Below, in pieces: positions 49,032 through 61,552 of a stretch of DNA of 64,000 bases. The DNA is taken from the NCBI RefSeq assembly GCF_014839805.1, contig NC_051142.1, positions 4,278,001-4,342,000 on the forward strand, given 5' to 3'. Every line of letters begins with the position of its first letter. Position 1 is the first letter of the stretch. Below the pieces are notes generated by a model that did not search any database, was not told where the DNA came from, and was given only the letters and a program-made list of their open reading frames with translations. The position numbers were made by a program, and so were the translations under genes. The stretch comes from Manduca sexta. Lineage: Eukaryota > Arthropoda > Insecta > Lepidoptera > Sphingidae.

Positions 49032-50849
49032 AACTGCTTATTCTACCACATAAAGACTTTTTACAATAAAAATGCCATTATGTAGGTAAAAATTAAGAAA
49101 ATAGTCCACGTATTAAAAAACCAAGTATCTTTTTTAACCTCTCCGAAATACACCAAACGAGTCTTATACGTACTATGTGCCCTTGAGTCAGTTGCTGCAA
49201 ATTTTATTTCGTCTGGGGCGCTTGAAGAGCCGCTTACCTGTCCAGTTACGATTTCAAAGACACTAACAATTGACTTATTGTATAAAATGTACATTTTAAA
49301 GTTTTAAGGTTGCTTAGTATCGTTTCATGATACGAGGTTAACCAATTTTGCAGCAATTGGCTTCTTTATTTGATACTTAGTGGTTTTCTGGATCTGCATT
49401 TTCATTTATGTAAGTAATTATTCATGAGTAAGTACTTATAAGAATGTCAGTGGCGCCACGCTGACGTTAACTTGTTGCCCAGATACGCTACATTACTTTT
49501 ATATTTGACAGTCGCGGCTGTCAGTTTCATATCAATGTAACGGTGTTCAAGAACAAGTTAACAGCGTCAGTGAAACGTAATAAAATAATATTTAATGTAA
49601 AAACACATTTCAATATAACGTTCTATTTTGTGAGATATTTACGTATCATTTATAATTTATGTTTGTTACGTACCTGCTCCGTCCATGAAATCCATCTATC
49701 GAATTCAAAAATAAATGTCAGATAAATTGACACGAAATTCTCATGACGTTTACTTTCAATGCATGGAAAATGGAAATATTTCCGTACCGCGGTAGAATGC
49801 TCCATTTTATTACGTTCAATATTTTCTGTTTTGCAAATATTTTGCGTATCCATAATATATTTTTTACCGAATATTTCTACTGTAAACATAGGATCAAATC
49901 TTCCATGTTTACTTTCATCCCATAAAGGAGTTTGTCTGAGATGTTGTTTGCACAGCATTATTTACCTTCTTCTTGATCCCTTATCTTTCTACCCAAGAGG
50001 CGATTTACAATGCTGTCATATTGTGTTGTTGATTGCTGTTTTGAAGTCGCGCTTTTATAAAGAAATTATTAGCCCTGCGGGTTGAAAACTTGGATGCTCA
50101 ATAATTTCCAATCAATGTTTCACTTTGAAGATTCTGTAAAGGTGTTAATTTGGTATCACTTCTGAATATATTATTATATTTGATTTTTATGTCCATTTAT
50201 GTACATATAGATAACAACAATATGCACGTCTTAGCTCATTTTAAACAGCCGATATTCTTGACATTGGTTTTACATTATCAGTTTAAAATACGTTTAAACA
50301 GACATATTTGAAAGATCTTTAATAGCCCGACGACTGTGCAGCTTCTTATTGCAGAATGCCTCTCGATTCAGAGTACATATATGATGTCATCGGCGGATTC
50401 AGTATCACTTACATATACAATGAAATCAGATATATGAAGGAAATACATTCACAATGTAAGTTTATGACGTCACTGGTCTACAATAGAATAAATGTTTATG
50501 ATTTTAAACACAGTTACTTTGTAATAATAACGTAGTTGAATGTACGCTCAAAATGAACTATTTAAAGAACAACTACCGATATCGGTCGAAAGTTCAAAAG
50601 CAAATTAGATAATTTGCTTTGTTCGTAGATACGAACCATAGCATCATGACCACAGTCAAACAGTACCGATTAACATTGTATTGTTACGCTTAGATTATAA
50701 TCGTTTGGAGCGCCCAACAGTGTCTTTATCACATAGCCAATTTAGATATTAAATAATTAATTTTGATTTAAATAATAAGGGTTTTATAGGCGTTGTCAGT
50801 TTAAAAGTTAAATGATTTCTTTAGTCCATTGAAATGTTACATTTTTTAG
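49032..50849. other. unassigned AT-rich stretch
   Basis: Overlapping open frames of 60-108 codons at 49543-50085 run on both strands and look like chance: no start context, splice pattern or domain is seen. Confidence 0.3.
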
Positions 50850-51130
50850 GCCTTACCTTGCGTTTTTTAGAGGATGCAATTTTATTTTTTTGAAGTGTAG
50901 GGGGGGTCAGTGTAAAGCTAAAACCAAGTTTGTGGGGTCGCCACCCTTGTCCCACGGCCGCCATCTTGAAAATAGGGGTTGAAATGGTTTTTACGATGTA
51001 TCTCTTAAACTATTTATCTGACAAAAAAAATTATAAACATTTTTTGTTGCAAATTAAATTCTCTACAACTTTGGTTCAGTAACTTTTTGTCGTAGAACTA
51101 TAAATAAAAAAGTTATAAGCGAAAATGTTA
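50850..51130. repeat. TE-like flank with runs of G and a CGCCATCTTG block
   Basis: TAGGGGGGGTCAGTG, GGGGTCGCCACCCTTGTCCC and ACGGCCGCCATCTTG are followed by an AT-rich tract with ACGATGTATCTCTTAAAC. I recall such stretches as dispersed repeats in lepidopteran genomes. It lies next to the coding remnant at 51186-51420 and may belong to the same element. Confidence 0.45.
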
Positions 51131-51185
51131 AGAAATTCAATGTTAAGCAATGTCCATTGCAAAGTCATCAGAACGTGTGTTTATA

Positions 51186-51420
51186 AGGTTCATAATACTT
51201 TTTTTTTTGTACTCTCATTACGTACAACACAAACCCGCGGTTGTCGGCTTGTACGCGAATTACTTGGATCCTGAATTGCTTTGGCACAGATGAAGCAATT
51301 GTTCACAAAATCAAAGTCTGGCTCTGGACCTTCTGAAACTGACGATAAACTACTGGAGCTACTTTTTGCGGGACCACGCCAATTCTCGATAATCATTAGT
51401 CCACAATTTTTTGTACCCAC
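51186..51420 (-). pseudogene. broken coding remnant with a Cys pair, probably transposon-derived
   Basis: A minus-strand frame of about 76 codons contains a serine-rich acidic piece (SSSSSLSSVSEGPEPDFDF) and then NNCFICAKAIQDPSNS and QPRVCVVRNESTKKKVL. The CxxC followed by a basic stretch resembles N-terminal zinc-binding segments of insect transposon-encoded proteins. After the A run a change of one base would continue into LINTRSDDFAMDIA before a stop, so the frame looks shifted. GC is raised across it. A host-gene fragment is the alternative. The opposite frame at 51281-51559 is a shadow. Confidence 0.35.
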
Positions 51421-52059
51421 ATCCCTTCCTACACTTTTTAATGGAAATTTTATCGATATTTACGAAATTTCCTTTGGAGGCACTGCGTGCCCCGCATGCC
51501 CAGCAAAAAAACCCCTAATTGTACCTTATTTTTGCCGATTTCGTTTAAAAGCCTCGTGACAAATATGTATTGTTTAAGTAAACGAGGAAGGGAAAGAATG
51601 TTAGTTATGATTATTCATATAAATAGAGCCGCGTAGATTGAATTTCATCATGATCGTGTTTTCTCTTTTCATCCATTCTTTAGTATGTTTTATAGTTTGA
51701 AATAAAAACAAATACGATAGTTCCAGGTAATGTTTATGAGTTTGACAAAATTGCGTTCATATTTTCTTTACGTAGCGAAAATATTGTTTCATATAGTGTT
51801 ATTTAGGAAAAGAATTCCCTAGACAATTGAAGGTAGTCGTAATATCCGAGTAAAGTTTAGTTGGGTTACGTATTGGATTGTAAAGCATATTCATTAATAT
51901 TAGGTGGGTGTCGTATTTGCTTTATAGTTAGGTTAGACTTCTTCTTAATTTATTAATTAATTTAAATAAATATAGTTTTGCTATTTTCTTTTGCATTCAT
52001 TATACAAGCCGCGAACTATGAGGGCGTTAGTCAGATGTTAAGTCAGCTTTGTATTCGTT
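51421..52059. other. unassigned stretch
   Basis: Bases 51421-51560 keep raised GC (CACTGCGTGCCCCGCATGCC) and may be a further, more decayed part of the element at 51186. The rest is AT-rich with nothing assignable. Confidence 0.3.
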
Positions 52060-52480
52060 TTTAGGGTACCGTAGCTAAAAACGAACCGTTATAGGATTAC
52101 TTCGTTCTCTGTTTGTCTGTCATGACCCTATTTCTCAGGAACGTGTAAGGGTATCAATTTGAAATTTATATGACATACTAAAGCCTCTTTACTCATATCG
52201 ATACTTATGGAATATTTTCCGTTGACCTTAGGTCGCGTTAATTTGCAAAGTTATTTGGTTCTAAAACCATGAAAGTTAGCTAGAAGCGAAATCGAAAATA
52301 TGTAATTTAATGACAAAAAAATATTTTATTAAAATATTATTTGCGGTTGACGCAATAATCGTGTCTACGTAGCGAACGGCTAAATTAAATTTGTCAAGTT
52401 TGAACTTATATACTTAGATACCCTACCTACAAGTTTATACGGAATACTGGGTGCGCGAGTCCAACTCGCAAATGTTCTGA
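52060..52480 (+). mobile_element. dispersed TE-like repeat ending GCGCGAGTC, copy 2
   Basis: Starts near TTTTTAGGGTACCGTAGC and ends GGTGCGCGAGTCCAACTCGC. It shares TTTCTCAGGAACG and CAATTTGAAATTTATATGAC with the copy at 27345-27705. The 5' word matches the isolated remnant at 34018-34062. There is no coding sequence. Confidence 0.75.
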
Positions 52481-55400
52481 TTTTTCATTTTATGCGTGAA
52501 AATACTATTCCCGATATTCGTTTTATATTCGACGTGGTAGTAGATTTCCTCTCTATAAGGAATCAGAATTTATTCATTTATGACATAGGCGCTTATCCTT
52601 TTTGCAAAAGGAAGTCAGTGGTTATTTTTTTCTGATAAATTTTAGTAGTTTCACCTTCACACTACAACTTAATTCTTTTTCTGATATATTTTTGGAGTAA
52701 ATTCGTTAAATCTTCGCTTCCCACCGCTTGCATAACATCGTTACGTAACAAGGCAACAAACTAGTAATGTTACGTTAGCTTGATCTCAATAGCTTTCGAG
52801 CGATGCATTGCTGTGAAAAATATAGAAAGATTCAATTAAAAAAGTAATCAAAATGCAGTGTATGTAAGTATGAAACTATGTTTACAGTTTGGCAACATTA
52901 TATAGCCGTAAAGTTCTTAAATTAGACAGACAATCTGTTATCCCTTAGTTGACTAGGATTTTAGATTTAGTTATAGTGTCTTCTATGTTCTCCCGAAACG
53001 AAAATAAGAATTAGAAGACAAAATTATTTGAACTCTAGTCTAGATTAATTAAAGGGTATAAGACTCTCCAAATAATCAAGATTAACGTAAAAATAATCTT
53101 TTAATTATTATTCTACATCTTTATAAACAATAGAAAGGTTGTTTAGTTTCTCTCATTAAGGCCGAAACGAAAGCACACTTTAGCCAGAATATTTAACAGA
53201 ATTACTTGTTTTAATTTATTCGTCTCAGGTCAACTGTAGTCACAATTTCGTTCGTGCCAGCCTAAACTAAGCCAGCCTCGGTTTTTAAGCAATTAATTAT
53301 TCAAAATAACCGCTTTTTGTTTTTCTATGAAAATTAATGGGAATATTGCGTTATTACATCTCAACTCAGTGGCCTTAAGTACTGAGTCGTAAAATGTGGT
53401 AAAATCTTACTATAGTTTGTGAATAATTTATTAAATAGTCTTAAGAACGTGCCAGTGGCCTGGAAGAAATCTAATCTTCGCTCTACGGAGTAAATGGTTT
53501 GGAAATAAAATAAGTTGCAAAACTTAAAATATATTTTACACACTCTTATAGTCACACTATCAAAATAATCAAAGAATATGAAGCAAATGTTATACGTAAA
53601 TGACGACACATTTTAACAAATGGTTTCAGTTTGCTCTACTTCTGGATAAGTACAAATACCGATTCATCTAAAATTTTATAAACGTAAGAAATCATTAATC
53701 CCCTTACATTATACTTCATCATGAGTATGAATAAACATAATGTAGATCACCAGCACTTATCGCGCATCTATTTTTTATGACGCAACCACGAGTAATGTTG
53801 CTGTCATGAATTTACTAGCGCAGTATGTATTACCTGTCGGGTACCTTGGGGATTCGCAGGAACAATGCCTTTTGAGTAATGTAGCACTTGTACTACGACA
53901 GACACATTGTGCCCGTACGGGAAACCATTTGGTAAATACGATTTGAGCTTGGATGACGCGATCTCTTGAACATGCTCTTAAATTCAAATAGAAATGTATT
54001 TCGCTCCAAGGTGCCATAAAAGAGGACTTATATATGTATTTTTATAGTTTTGCCGTAAGTTTATGTTATTGCAGTTTGTAGTCGTCAACCAAAAAAGTTA
54101 GTCATTAATTTAAACAAAGTTTTTCTCGATTTCTCTCCTATTACTTACCTTAGGATGATAGTAACAAAACAGTAACTATGACTAAGATCCGAGACAAAGT
54201 GTGATAATTATCGTCGTTCCTATAAATCTTCTTTCATAATTTTAAGAACCAGTCAAGATAAGGTTAACAGACCCCAACCATGTCCCAGTCGAATCCATCA
54301 GTCTCTGAAAACATAAATATTATTTAAAACCTAATTATTTAGAAAAAAAAAGTATTTATTTGGTGTCTGTCAGTGTCTGAGAATTGTACTGATCCCATTT
54401 GCCAGTAACAATCCCATTGCACTGAGATAATCCGAATTTATGTCGAGTGCCAACTGCTGGACACAAGAGCATTAATAGGTTATGATCGTAAACACTGCCA
54501 AGTTCAATACGACTAAAATAGTGTGGTCGCAAATCATATTTTCATTATATGAAAAGTATGATGAAATATTTTTATTAAAGTTAAAAATTAAACAATTCAA
54601 TTGGATGCCCAGCACAATTATTTGCAAGGTTTGTCGAGTAAAATTCTAATTAAACTTAATAACGGTAAAGTTGTGTATATAAAATGATTTATTTATTTAT
54701 TTAAGGACCTCCAACAAAGGATACACGGCATATAATAAATACAATGTTGTAGTATTTGTACAATTAACAATTTGACGTGCCTCTTCAATTATAGGAGACC
54801 ACAGCATGCAAATTTATATATTAGTACATGATGATATTTATGTGAGGAAACTGTTGAATCGTGTGGAAACATGTATCACTAACTTTATATCACACCCTTA
54901 TTCCAAATGGATTAAGCAGACGTACAACCAATGCATTCACAGTTTGCCGAGCTTGTTTCTGTCTCATGATTTCATCGAGCTCTCGCCTCTCACACTTTCG
55001 GACCGCACATGTTACAAAGCTATATTATATGGCGTTGTATTTACTATCCCATTTTCCGTGTCTAGACACATTATTTTTTGTTATCACTCGTCCGTCCTGC
55101 GACACGACTCACAGCCATTTGTCACATAGAACTATTAAGGACGAAATTTCCGTACATTAAAAATATTTTCACGTAGTCACAGATAAAGGGACGGTATATG
55201 TTGTAGTCTCTATATTTATAAGTAAGTTTCTATATATATGGTGATAGTAAAATGGTCGTATTTAATTCCATAAACCTAATCGTATTTTTTGGTTACTCAT
55301 TTGCAACATTCGTGGAACTAAATTATCAAAAAAAAGTTTATAGTAATTTAGGACTATTTCGAAATGAGATCAAAGTGAGCACAAAACCTATAGGTTCGAA

Positions 55401-56784
55401 CACGAACTATATCCTTATAAAATACTTCCTTTGTTTGTCAGTATTTACGAGGCTAGTTCCGTCCCGTGCCACCATTTTATGTGACTTCAGTGATAAAGGT
55501 GAAAACAGATAAAAGCCAAGTACTGCGAGATGTTTTTCTTCTTTTTTCCCCGCGGCTCTATTTTTACTTCGATAAGCTGGGGATGTTCTTTCTTGACTAG
55601 GAATATATTCTGGAAGTTTGAAGAAAATAAAAACATAATAATATAACACATGAGTAAATAGGGGATTTTTTAACAATACCTATATGTCCATCAGTGTCCT
55701 TCAATTAAATTTATAGGCAAAAAGACGGATTCGCCCCGCAGACGGAATAGAGTCCCTTGACTAAATAATAGAATATAAACCCTTTCCTACAAACGAAACA
55801 AAAATGTTAGACCTACCAGCCAGTCATAACCACCAGTTTTTTGTTATGACAAAAACAGTGTATGAATAAACGAGATTATGATGGGCAAACAACAAACAAC
55901 TATTACGAAAACCAACAGCAATGTATTCGCGGACACAGTTCGTGAAACTCCATTATTCGTACCGTATACTGAATTCTGTATGTTAGAGATTTATGGCAGA
56001 GTTAATTGGTCTAAAATGTAGCCGGCCTGTCATAGCAGATTTATGTTGTACGTAATATATTATAATAGTTTTAACTAGAATGAGTACTCGATTTATGGTT
56101 AGGCCGCAGTGCCGGGAGATATACATAGCTGTCGAGTTAATCCATTTTATTTTTTTCCATCAAAACTCTCCCATTAGATTAAAAATATATAATATTTTTT
56201 TTGAACTGATCTTTTATTAATTTCTTAAGTTATTATTAGAAAATCAAATTATACGTGGCAAGTTTCTTGGAACTCTAAAAACCCATGCGAATACTACACT
56301 AATAAATAATAACATGAGATCCAATCCTGAAGTCTAGTACAATTACCAAACATTTACCGCAACAGGGATTTAGCATAGGATTAAGAACAGACTGTTTAAA
56401 GGCTTATGAAGTAGTGGTGTTTCATTTTAGTATAAAATAATATCGTGGCTCTATACTATAATTGAATGCGTTGAAGGTTCATAGTAGTATACATGTTGGT
56501 TATAGAAAAGATTTTGCCAAAAACCAAGGTTCGAAAAGGACTAATTTGTGGCGGCTAACCGTTGCCGGTTAAATTTAGGGCAAAATAATATATTTTTTGG
56601 TTATCTTACTTATTATGGACATATTATTTTACTGGAGTTTAATTAATGAATTCACACTGTTGCTGTTTTCCGTTTAAAATATGACGAGTTTGGTATTTGA
56701 CTAAATAAACTAGAACTATAAAAACCTTTATTTACTTTCATATTTGTAATGATTACTTATGTTTTCGCAAATGTCATCGAAAAA
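52481..56784. other. unassigned AT-rich stretch
   Basis: Bases 54670-54800 (ATTTATTTATTTATTTAAGG, CCTCCAACAAAGGATACACG) look like a worn LINE tail. Open frames of 80-107 codons at 53361-55676 overlap on both strands and lack any domain, start or splice support. Confidence 0.3.
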
Positions 56785-56827
56785 AATCCGCCCCGTGACC
56801 ATGAAGGCTGCAGTCTTCAAAACATTG
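56785..56827 (-). repeat. dispersed repeat, TTTCGAA/GCAG/ACGGGGGG motif, copy 2
   Basis: The plus strand reads ATCCGCCCCGTGACCATGAA and GGCTGCAGTCTTCAAAAC, the inverse of the blocks at 26255 and 60936. It lies 11 bp from the left end of the TIR element at 56839. Confidence 0.65.
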
Positions 56828-56838
56828 AAAGAAAATTA

Positions 56839-57011
56839 CCCCCCCTATTCAAAGACGTTTTTTATCTAAGGACGGAGCAAAGCTGTGATAACAAGTTTGT
56901 TTCTCAGTGCTGACGGCATGGCAGCCTTCGCAGTGCGTAGACATATGGCCGTTGTGATTGGCTAATATTGTTGTATCTCAATTAGATAAAAAACGTCTAT
57001 GAATAAGGGGG
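56839..57011. mobile_element. TIR miniature element (MITE)
   Basis: The left end is CCCCCCCTATTCAAAGACG with TTTTTTATCTA; the right end, inverted, is CCCCCTTATTCATAGACG with TTTTTTATCTA. Both are flanked by TTA (56836-56838 and 57012-57014), which fits the TWA duplication of PIF/Harbinger elements but is short enough to be chance. It is 173 bp long and non-coding. The interior recurs at 43728-43852. Confidence 0.75.
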
Positions 57012-57014
57012 TTA

Positions 57015-57574
57015 TAACATAAAAAACCGAGATAAAATCCGAATAAAAGTTTTATGTTTATTTTAAATGAGACAAACAACCATTGATAATTCGTGGTACA
57101 TTTACGTTAGCGGTACGTTGGGTTCAGATCGGGCGCTTCTAAACGCTAATGCGTAGCTCTAATAGTATCATACAGCGCTGAATCCAGCCTGCTAAATGAC
57201 GTTATCACAGAGGCTTATAGGTTCTAATGCATTCGTGAAGCGCAAGTGCACCATATTCGGCTCGCGCGTTCCAAATTGAATATGAAAATATCTGGCGCAA
57301 ACCAAATTGTGTTGGTGGTTGTTGAAACTCCAATAATCTCATAATCTGAGTTCAGAATTGAAACTTAGTATAACTGAATTAATTTCTCGGAACTCGTTAT
57401 ATTAATCATGGCAACCAAAACAGGATAACTTTTAATGTAGCTTCAGGCATTAGTAAGGAACCAAACAAGAAAGTACTTTTAGGTTTTTATAGCACAGGAC
57501 ATAGTCATACATGTATACTTATGACTATATATATAGTCATATATTTATACACGTAAATACGCACGCCTTTTTTC
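57015..57574. other. unassigned stretch
   Basis: Nothing assignable is seen; GC is moderately raised near 57100-57300. Confidence 0.35.
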
Positions 57575-57795
57575 GCCTAAGAGGTAAGCATCGGTGCATC
57601 CACTTTTGGCCGCATGTATTCTTTCCAATGATGTGAAAGGTGACGTACCTATCTCCATATTAGGCACAAATTCCAGACACTGTACCGATACTGGGAAGAA
57701 AAGGTCAATTTCAGTTTTCCCAACCCAGGGATCGAACCCAATACCTCAGCACTGCAGTTGTAGTGTAATACAACTACGCCAACCAAGGCAGCATA
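57575..57795 (-). mobile_element. SINE family C with tRNA-like head
   Basis: The plus strand reads GCCTAAGAGGTAAGCATCGG, AATGATGTGAAAGGTGACG, AGGCACAAATTCCAGACAC, GGGATCGAACCCAATACCTC and ACAACTACGCCAACCAAGGC. On the minus strand GGGTTCGATCCC is a B box and GGCGTAGTTG an A-box-like word, so the head is tRNA-derived. CATATATT on both sides (near 57538 and 57793) may be the target duplication. A 76-codon plus frame here is a shadow. Confidence 0.82.
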
Positions 57796-59069
57796 TATTG
57801 ATTTTCTTTCGTGCTATTTTATAGTATATTAGAGGCTCTGTATATATTTTGTTTTTATGTTACACTTAGCGAAAATGTTAATTACTTGTAACAAGAACGT
57901 TTTATAGAGCAAAATTATCTTATTAGGCTGATACTAGGTACTTATTATTCTAAACATCGCCAAGTAATTATTAGCTACAAAGAAAAATGTTTTAACGACT
58001 TCAATGAGAGTTTCTCTTTGTAAAATGTTTAAAAATATTGAACCGAAGAGAGTTTGGGAAATTCACGAAATCGCCATAGGGCGTAATCGTGTTTCGCAGA
58101 GATTTTTCAATTTTCAATATACATTTTTATGGTTGTGTTCAATGATTTCGTTTACATATTAAATAAGCAAAGAAAGTCGTAGTAGAGAAGGTACGATACA
58201 ATTCCTTTTGTACAAATTTGTCATATTTTCAATTAAAACAGCAACAGTAGTAAAGCGAACATGAAGAAATTAAGAACTAAAACTTTGAGTACGCAGTAAT
58301 TAGCACTCCGTCAAAATATTTGTAAATTGTAAACTTTGGTGCGAGCTCAGAAGGCTAATTGATCGAAAGTTATCAAATTATAAAAAGCTCCAACTCTAAC
58401 CTAGCAAGAATTAACTCTACAAACTCTACATTCCGGTAAGAAGTATAGCTCGTCCGTTCGTGGAAATAATAATTAATAAAATGAATACAGCCTATACTCA
58501 AGGGCGACGTAGTGTTCAATTGATGAAATATTTTTATAATTAGTTTAGTATATTCAGAAAATACCAAGTACTGCAGCTTTTAGTACCGTGCATATTTCGC
58601 CAGAAACTAGTTTTATAGAACATTATAAACTTGGTATCTTGTAATAAAGTTATCTTGTAAAAGTCCAATGCTAACAACTGCAGTTTATTCGAAATAAAAA
58701 AATATGGTTCGCGTTTGCAGCAGAGTTTTCGTGTTTCAAATCTTTTTTACTTTTACTGCTCTCATCAATCTTGGCGCACATTCTCTTTAGAGTGGAATTC
58801 TTTTTGAGTTGTTGGAAAAATACTATCTATGGATCAGAAATGTTTTATCAAACCAATGTAGCGAAGATTCCTGGTTTTAATTACTTTTATATAAATAAAA
58901 ATATAGACAATTTTGCCTTCGTGCACTGTTTATGAAAAACCCGCGTAGATTTCTTACACTATCGGACCCAATTTACAGGAAAAAATATATTTAATCAGGC
59001 ATTTATTTTTCTGTAAATTTAGAGACAAAGACGCGAGCGCACCTACTCCTAAATAAAAATTCATAGTAT
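57796..59069. other. unassigned AT-rich stretch
   Basis: Nothing assignable is seen. Confidence 0.35.
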
Positions 59070-59215
59070 CACGTCTCTATCCCAAAGGGGTAGGCAGAGA
59101 CTATGTATTCCCATTTTGCACGATTCTTGCATACTTCTCGCGCTTCCTTCACCTCCATCAATCTTTTCATGCATTCTCGCCGGTTCAGGATACTTTGTAC
59201 CTTAAATATTTTTGG
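59070..59215 (-). mobile_element. family C-related repeat fragment
   Basis: The plus strand reads ACGTCTCTATCCCAAAGGGG, TAGGCAGAGACTATG and CATTCTCGCCGGTTCAGG. Its start equals the tail-side block of family C, but the remainder differs. This is a lepidopteran repeat that shares the AAGGGGTAGGCAGAG module. Confidence 0.6.
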
Positions 59216-59759
59216 TTGTTTTAAATATTTTAGGTAAAATTTTTGTTCTTATATTTATAAATGTAATTACACAATTTTCAAATGTATGAAATACATTTTA
59301 AGAGGCTAAACTATTAATTAACTACGATTATTAGGTATTATGTCATTCCGGAATGAAAGCTTGAAAGCTTTATTTATTCAACGATTAATTATGCATGTAA
59401 CAATTCCAAGAGAAAACCGCTTTGCGTAAGCTTTGTGTTTCTATGCATTAATAATATACGTGGGTAACTGTGTTCTTATTCCAGTTGAAATATTATATAA
59501 AATATCTAGATTTATTTATTTATTCAGTATGTAATAAATACTACTTTTAGGAGTTTTATGTAACAAGCTGAAACTATATATTGTAACCACCAACTTTATG
59601 GTTTTTTTTTTTATTTGTTTTACTATATAAAATCCTTGATACAAATATTTCGGTTACTAAACACTATTTCTTATTTTCTGTTTACAATAATTTCAAAGAT
59701 TTAAGTGAACGTCAGGAACAATTCAAGCGATGCAATGTTTTATTTTAATAAAGACTATA
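59216..59759. other. unassigned AT-rich stretch
   Basis: Nothing assignable is seen. Confidence 0.35.
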
Positions 59760-59900
59760 TTTTTTAATTGTGAATGCGAAAGTTTTAGTGCAATTGGAAG
59801 TCGGTGAGCGGTTAAAAATAATTGATTGCTCTCGCCGCGATGTCAGGTCAAGGGCAATGCAGGAAAACACTATTTCTAATTGATGACGTCATGAGACCTC
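59760..59900. promoter_or_regulatory. candidate regulatory patch (CRE and nuclear-receptor-like sites)
   Basis: A complex, non-repetitive stretch contains a perfect CRE palindrome TGACGTCA at 59884-59891 and, 40 bp before it, AGGTCAAGGGCA, which resembles a DR1 nuclear-receptor site. AATAATTGATTG and GCGGTTAAAA add further cores. This is motif-level support only. Confidence 0.25.
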
Positions 59901-60151
59901 TGCCATACCAATCATAAAAATATTTCATTTGCTGCTTACTGTATTGAGGCACAAGGTCTTAAACTAGGATTATCCCTGTATCTTCAAATGTGAGTGCTGG
60001 CTGCTGACACCTCATCTCCACTTGCCTTTATTCCACTTCAATTTGAGATTAGCGCAAAATAATTTTCGAATATTTCAGAAAAGATTCCGTTTAGTGCTTA
60101 AAACTGAGTTTTTGCCACTCCTTAACTGCATTTAGGGATTCTGCCATAGAG

Positions 60152-60346
60152 CAGTCCTGGATTTGTATACGCCATATAGGCCGCGGCCTCTTTCAGAGGA
60201 CGCTCAATCGATTTAATTAATCATTCCTTTTTTTAACTTTAATGCCTTCCATAATACAAAAAACATACATACATACATAAATCTAACTATATGGGGCTGC
60301 GGAAATAAAATGGCCTACACTCATAAAAAATATAAATCCGACACTG
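60152..60346. mobile_element. hAT-like miniature element, 195 bp
   Basis: Starts CAGTCCTGGATTTGTATACG and ends AAATCCGACACTG; the inverted ends share CAGT and GGATTT. It is bounded by CCATAGAG (60144-60151) and CCATGGAG (60347-60354), an 8-bp duplication with one change, as hAT elements make. The interior has a CATA repeat and the block GGGGCTGCGGAAATAAAATG. It is non-coding. Confidence 0.8.
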
Positions 60347-60354
60347 CCATGGAG

Positions 60355-60935
60355 AATTACCTCAAATTTTGAAAAATTGAATAAATTGCAATGTATTTTG
60401 AACAATATACGTAACTAGCACGAACAAACGCGTCTTTAACAAGCCGCTGGAACATTTGGGAGTGTGGAAGCTGCTCTGGATACCGAAACAGGTCAAGGCC
60501 TTTGTATACATTGTTAGGCATATGTATGCCTAACAAACAAAACATCAGCTTATTTAAAATTGATATGCATGATTTGACTTAGGCAATATTTAATTGAATT
60601 CTATTCAACGGTAATAATGTAGCATTATCGCCTTACATAAGCCAACAAGTTGCCCAACTATTAACTAACATATCAGAAGGTTTTGTTTAAGAAATGGAAG
60701 GATGTGCATTCATGGTATTCTCCTGATAGTCATATTGTTCCGCTTTATACTACAAACTGTGAACACACTTCTTTTTAAACCTAAGCTCAACTATGCCACT
60801 ATAATTTCGTTGTAATTGTGAATATTCAAAACTGTATAAAAAATTAAATGACTCGCTTGTTCTTTTGATTATCTTCAGTTCTAAAAAACCAACAATTAAT
60901 TGTAATAAGCCTATTTTATGGATTTTATCGCTGTT
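60355..60935. other. unassigned AT-rich stretch
   Basis: Nothing assignable is seen. A 106-codon minus frame at 60750-61070 runs into the repeat at 60936 and is taken as chance. Confidence 0.35.
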
Positions 60936-61000
60936 CTTTATAATTTTTTCCCGATGTTTCGAAGACTTTGCAGCCTTCATGGTCGCGGGGGGATAATATA
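60936..61000 (+). repeat. dispersed repeat, TTTCGAA/GCAG/ACGGGGGG motif, copy 3
   Basis: Reads TTTATAATTTTTTCCCGATG, TTTCGAAGACTTTGCAGCC and TTCATGGTCGCGGGGGG. It matches copies at 26255 and 56785 and is the best conserved of the three. Confidence 0.68.
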
Positions 61001-61552
61001 AAAAACCACAACAAAATTCGTAAAATTGTTTTATTTCAATGTCTAACATTCGCGTAAAGATGAGAAACAATTAGGCAAAAATAATAATTATTAAAATAAG
61101 AGAGTCTATTAAGCGTTTCGATTCACTCCACTATACGATTCTCAATTAATTATAAATTTGTTACCAATATTTCTATAAATGTTACGATTTGAATTATCGC
61201 ATCGCGTGCGGGCATAGATATAGTAACCAAAATCCCTAATTCATTAATGCGGCTTATCAACGAGGCTCGCTTAGCAAACTGTATATTAAATTACTTTTGG
61301 GCTGTGGGCATAATTTGCTACTTAATTATTGACCAACACAGATTGATTAGGGTTTTATGAAAAGCAATTTACGGATTATACGCGTAGTGATTTTGGATTT
61401 ATGGATTTATAAAATATTTGCGCCGAGTTTTCCTTTGGTTCATGTATGATAGTATTCTATACAATTTAGTACATTATTCATTGAATCAAGTTCCTAGTTT
61501 TTTTTTTACTTTTTTAAGCATAATATAGAAATAGAAGTTTTACGCATAAAAT

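Noticed and set aside
49650..50085. Overlapping frames of 102 and 108 codons on opposite strands
   Set aside because: Mutual shadows without splice sites, signal peptide or known motif; no sign which strand would be coding.
54806..55160. Overlapping 107- and 99-codon plus frames
   Set aside because: Two overlapping frames of similar length with no domain, no start context and Ser/His/Phe-rich chance-like composition.
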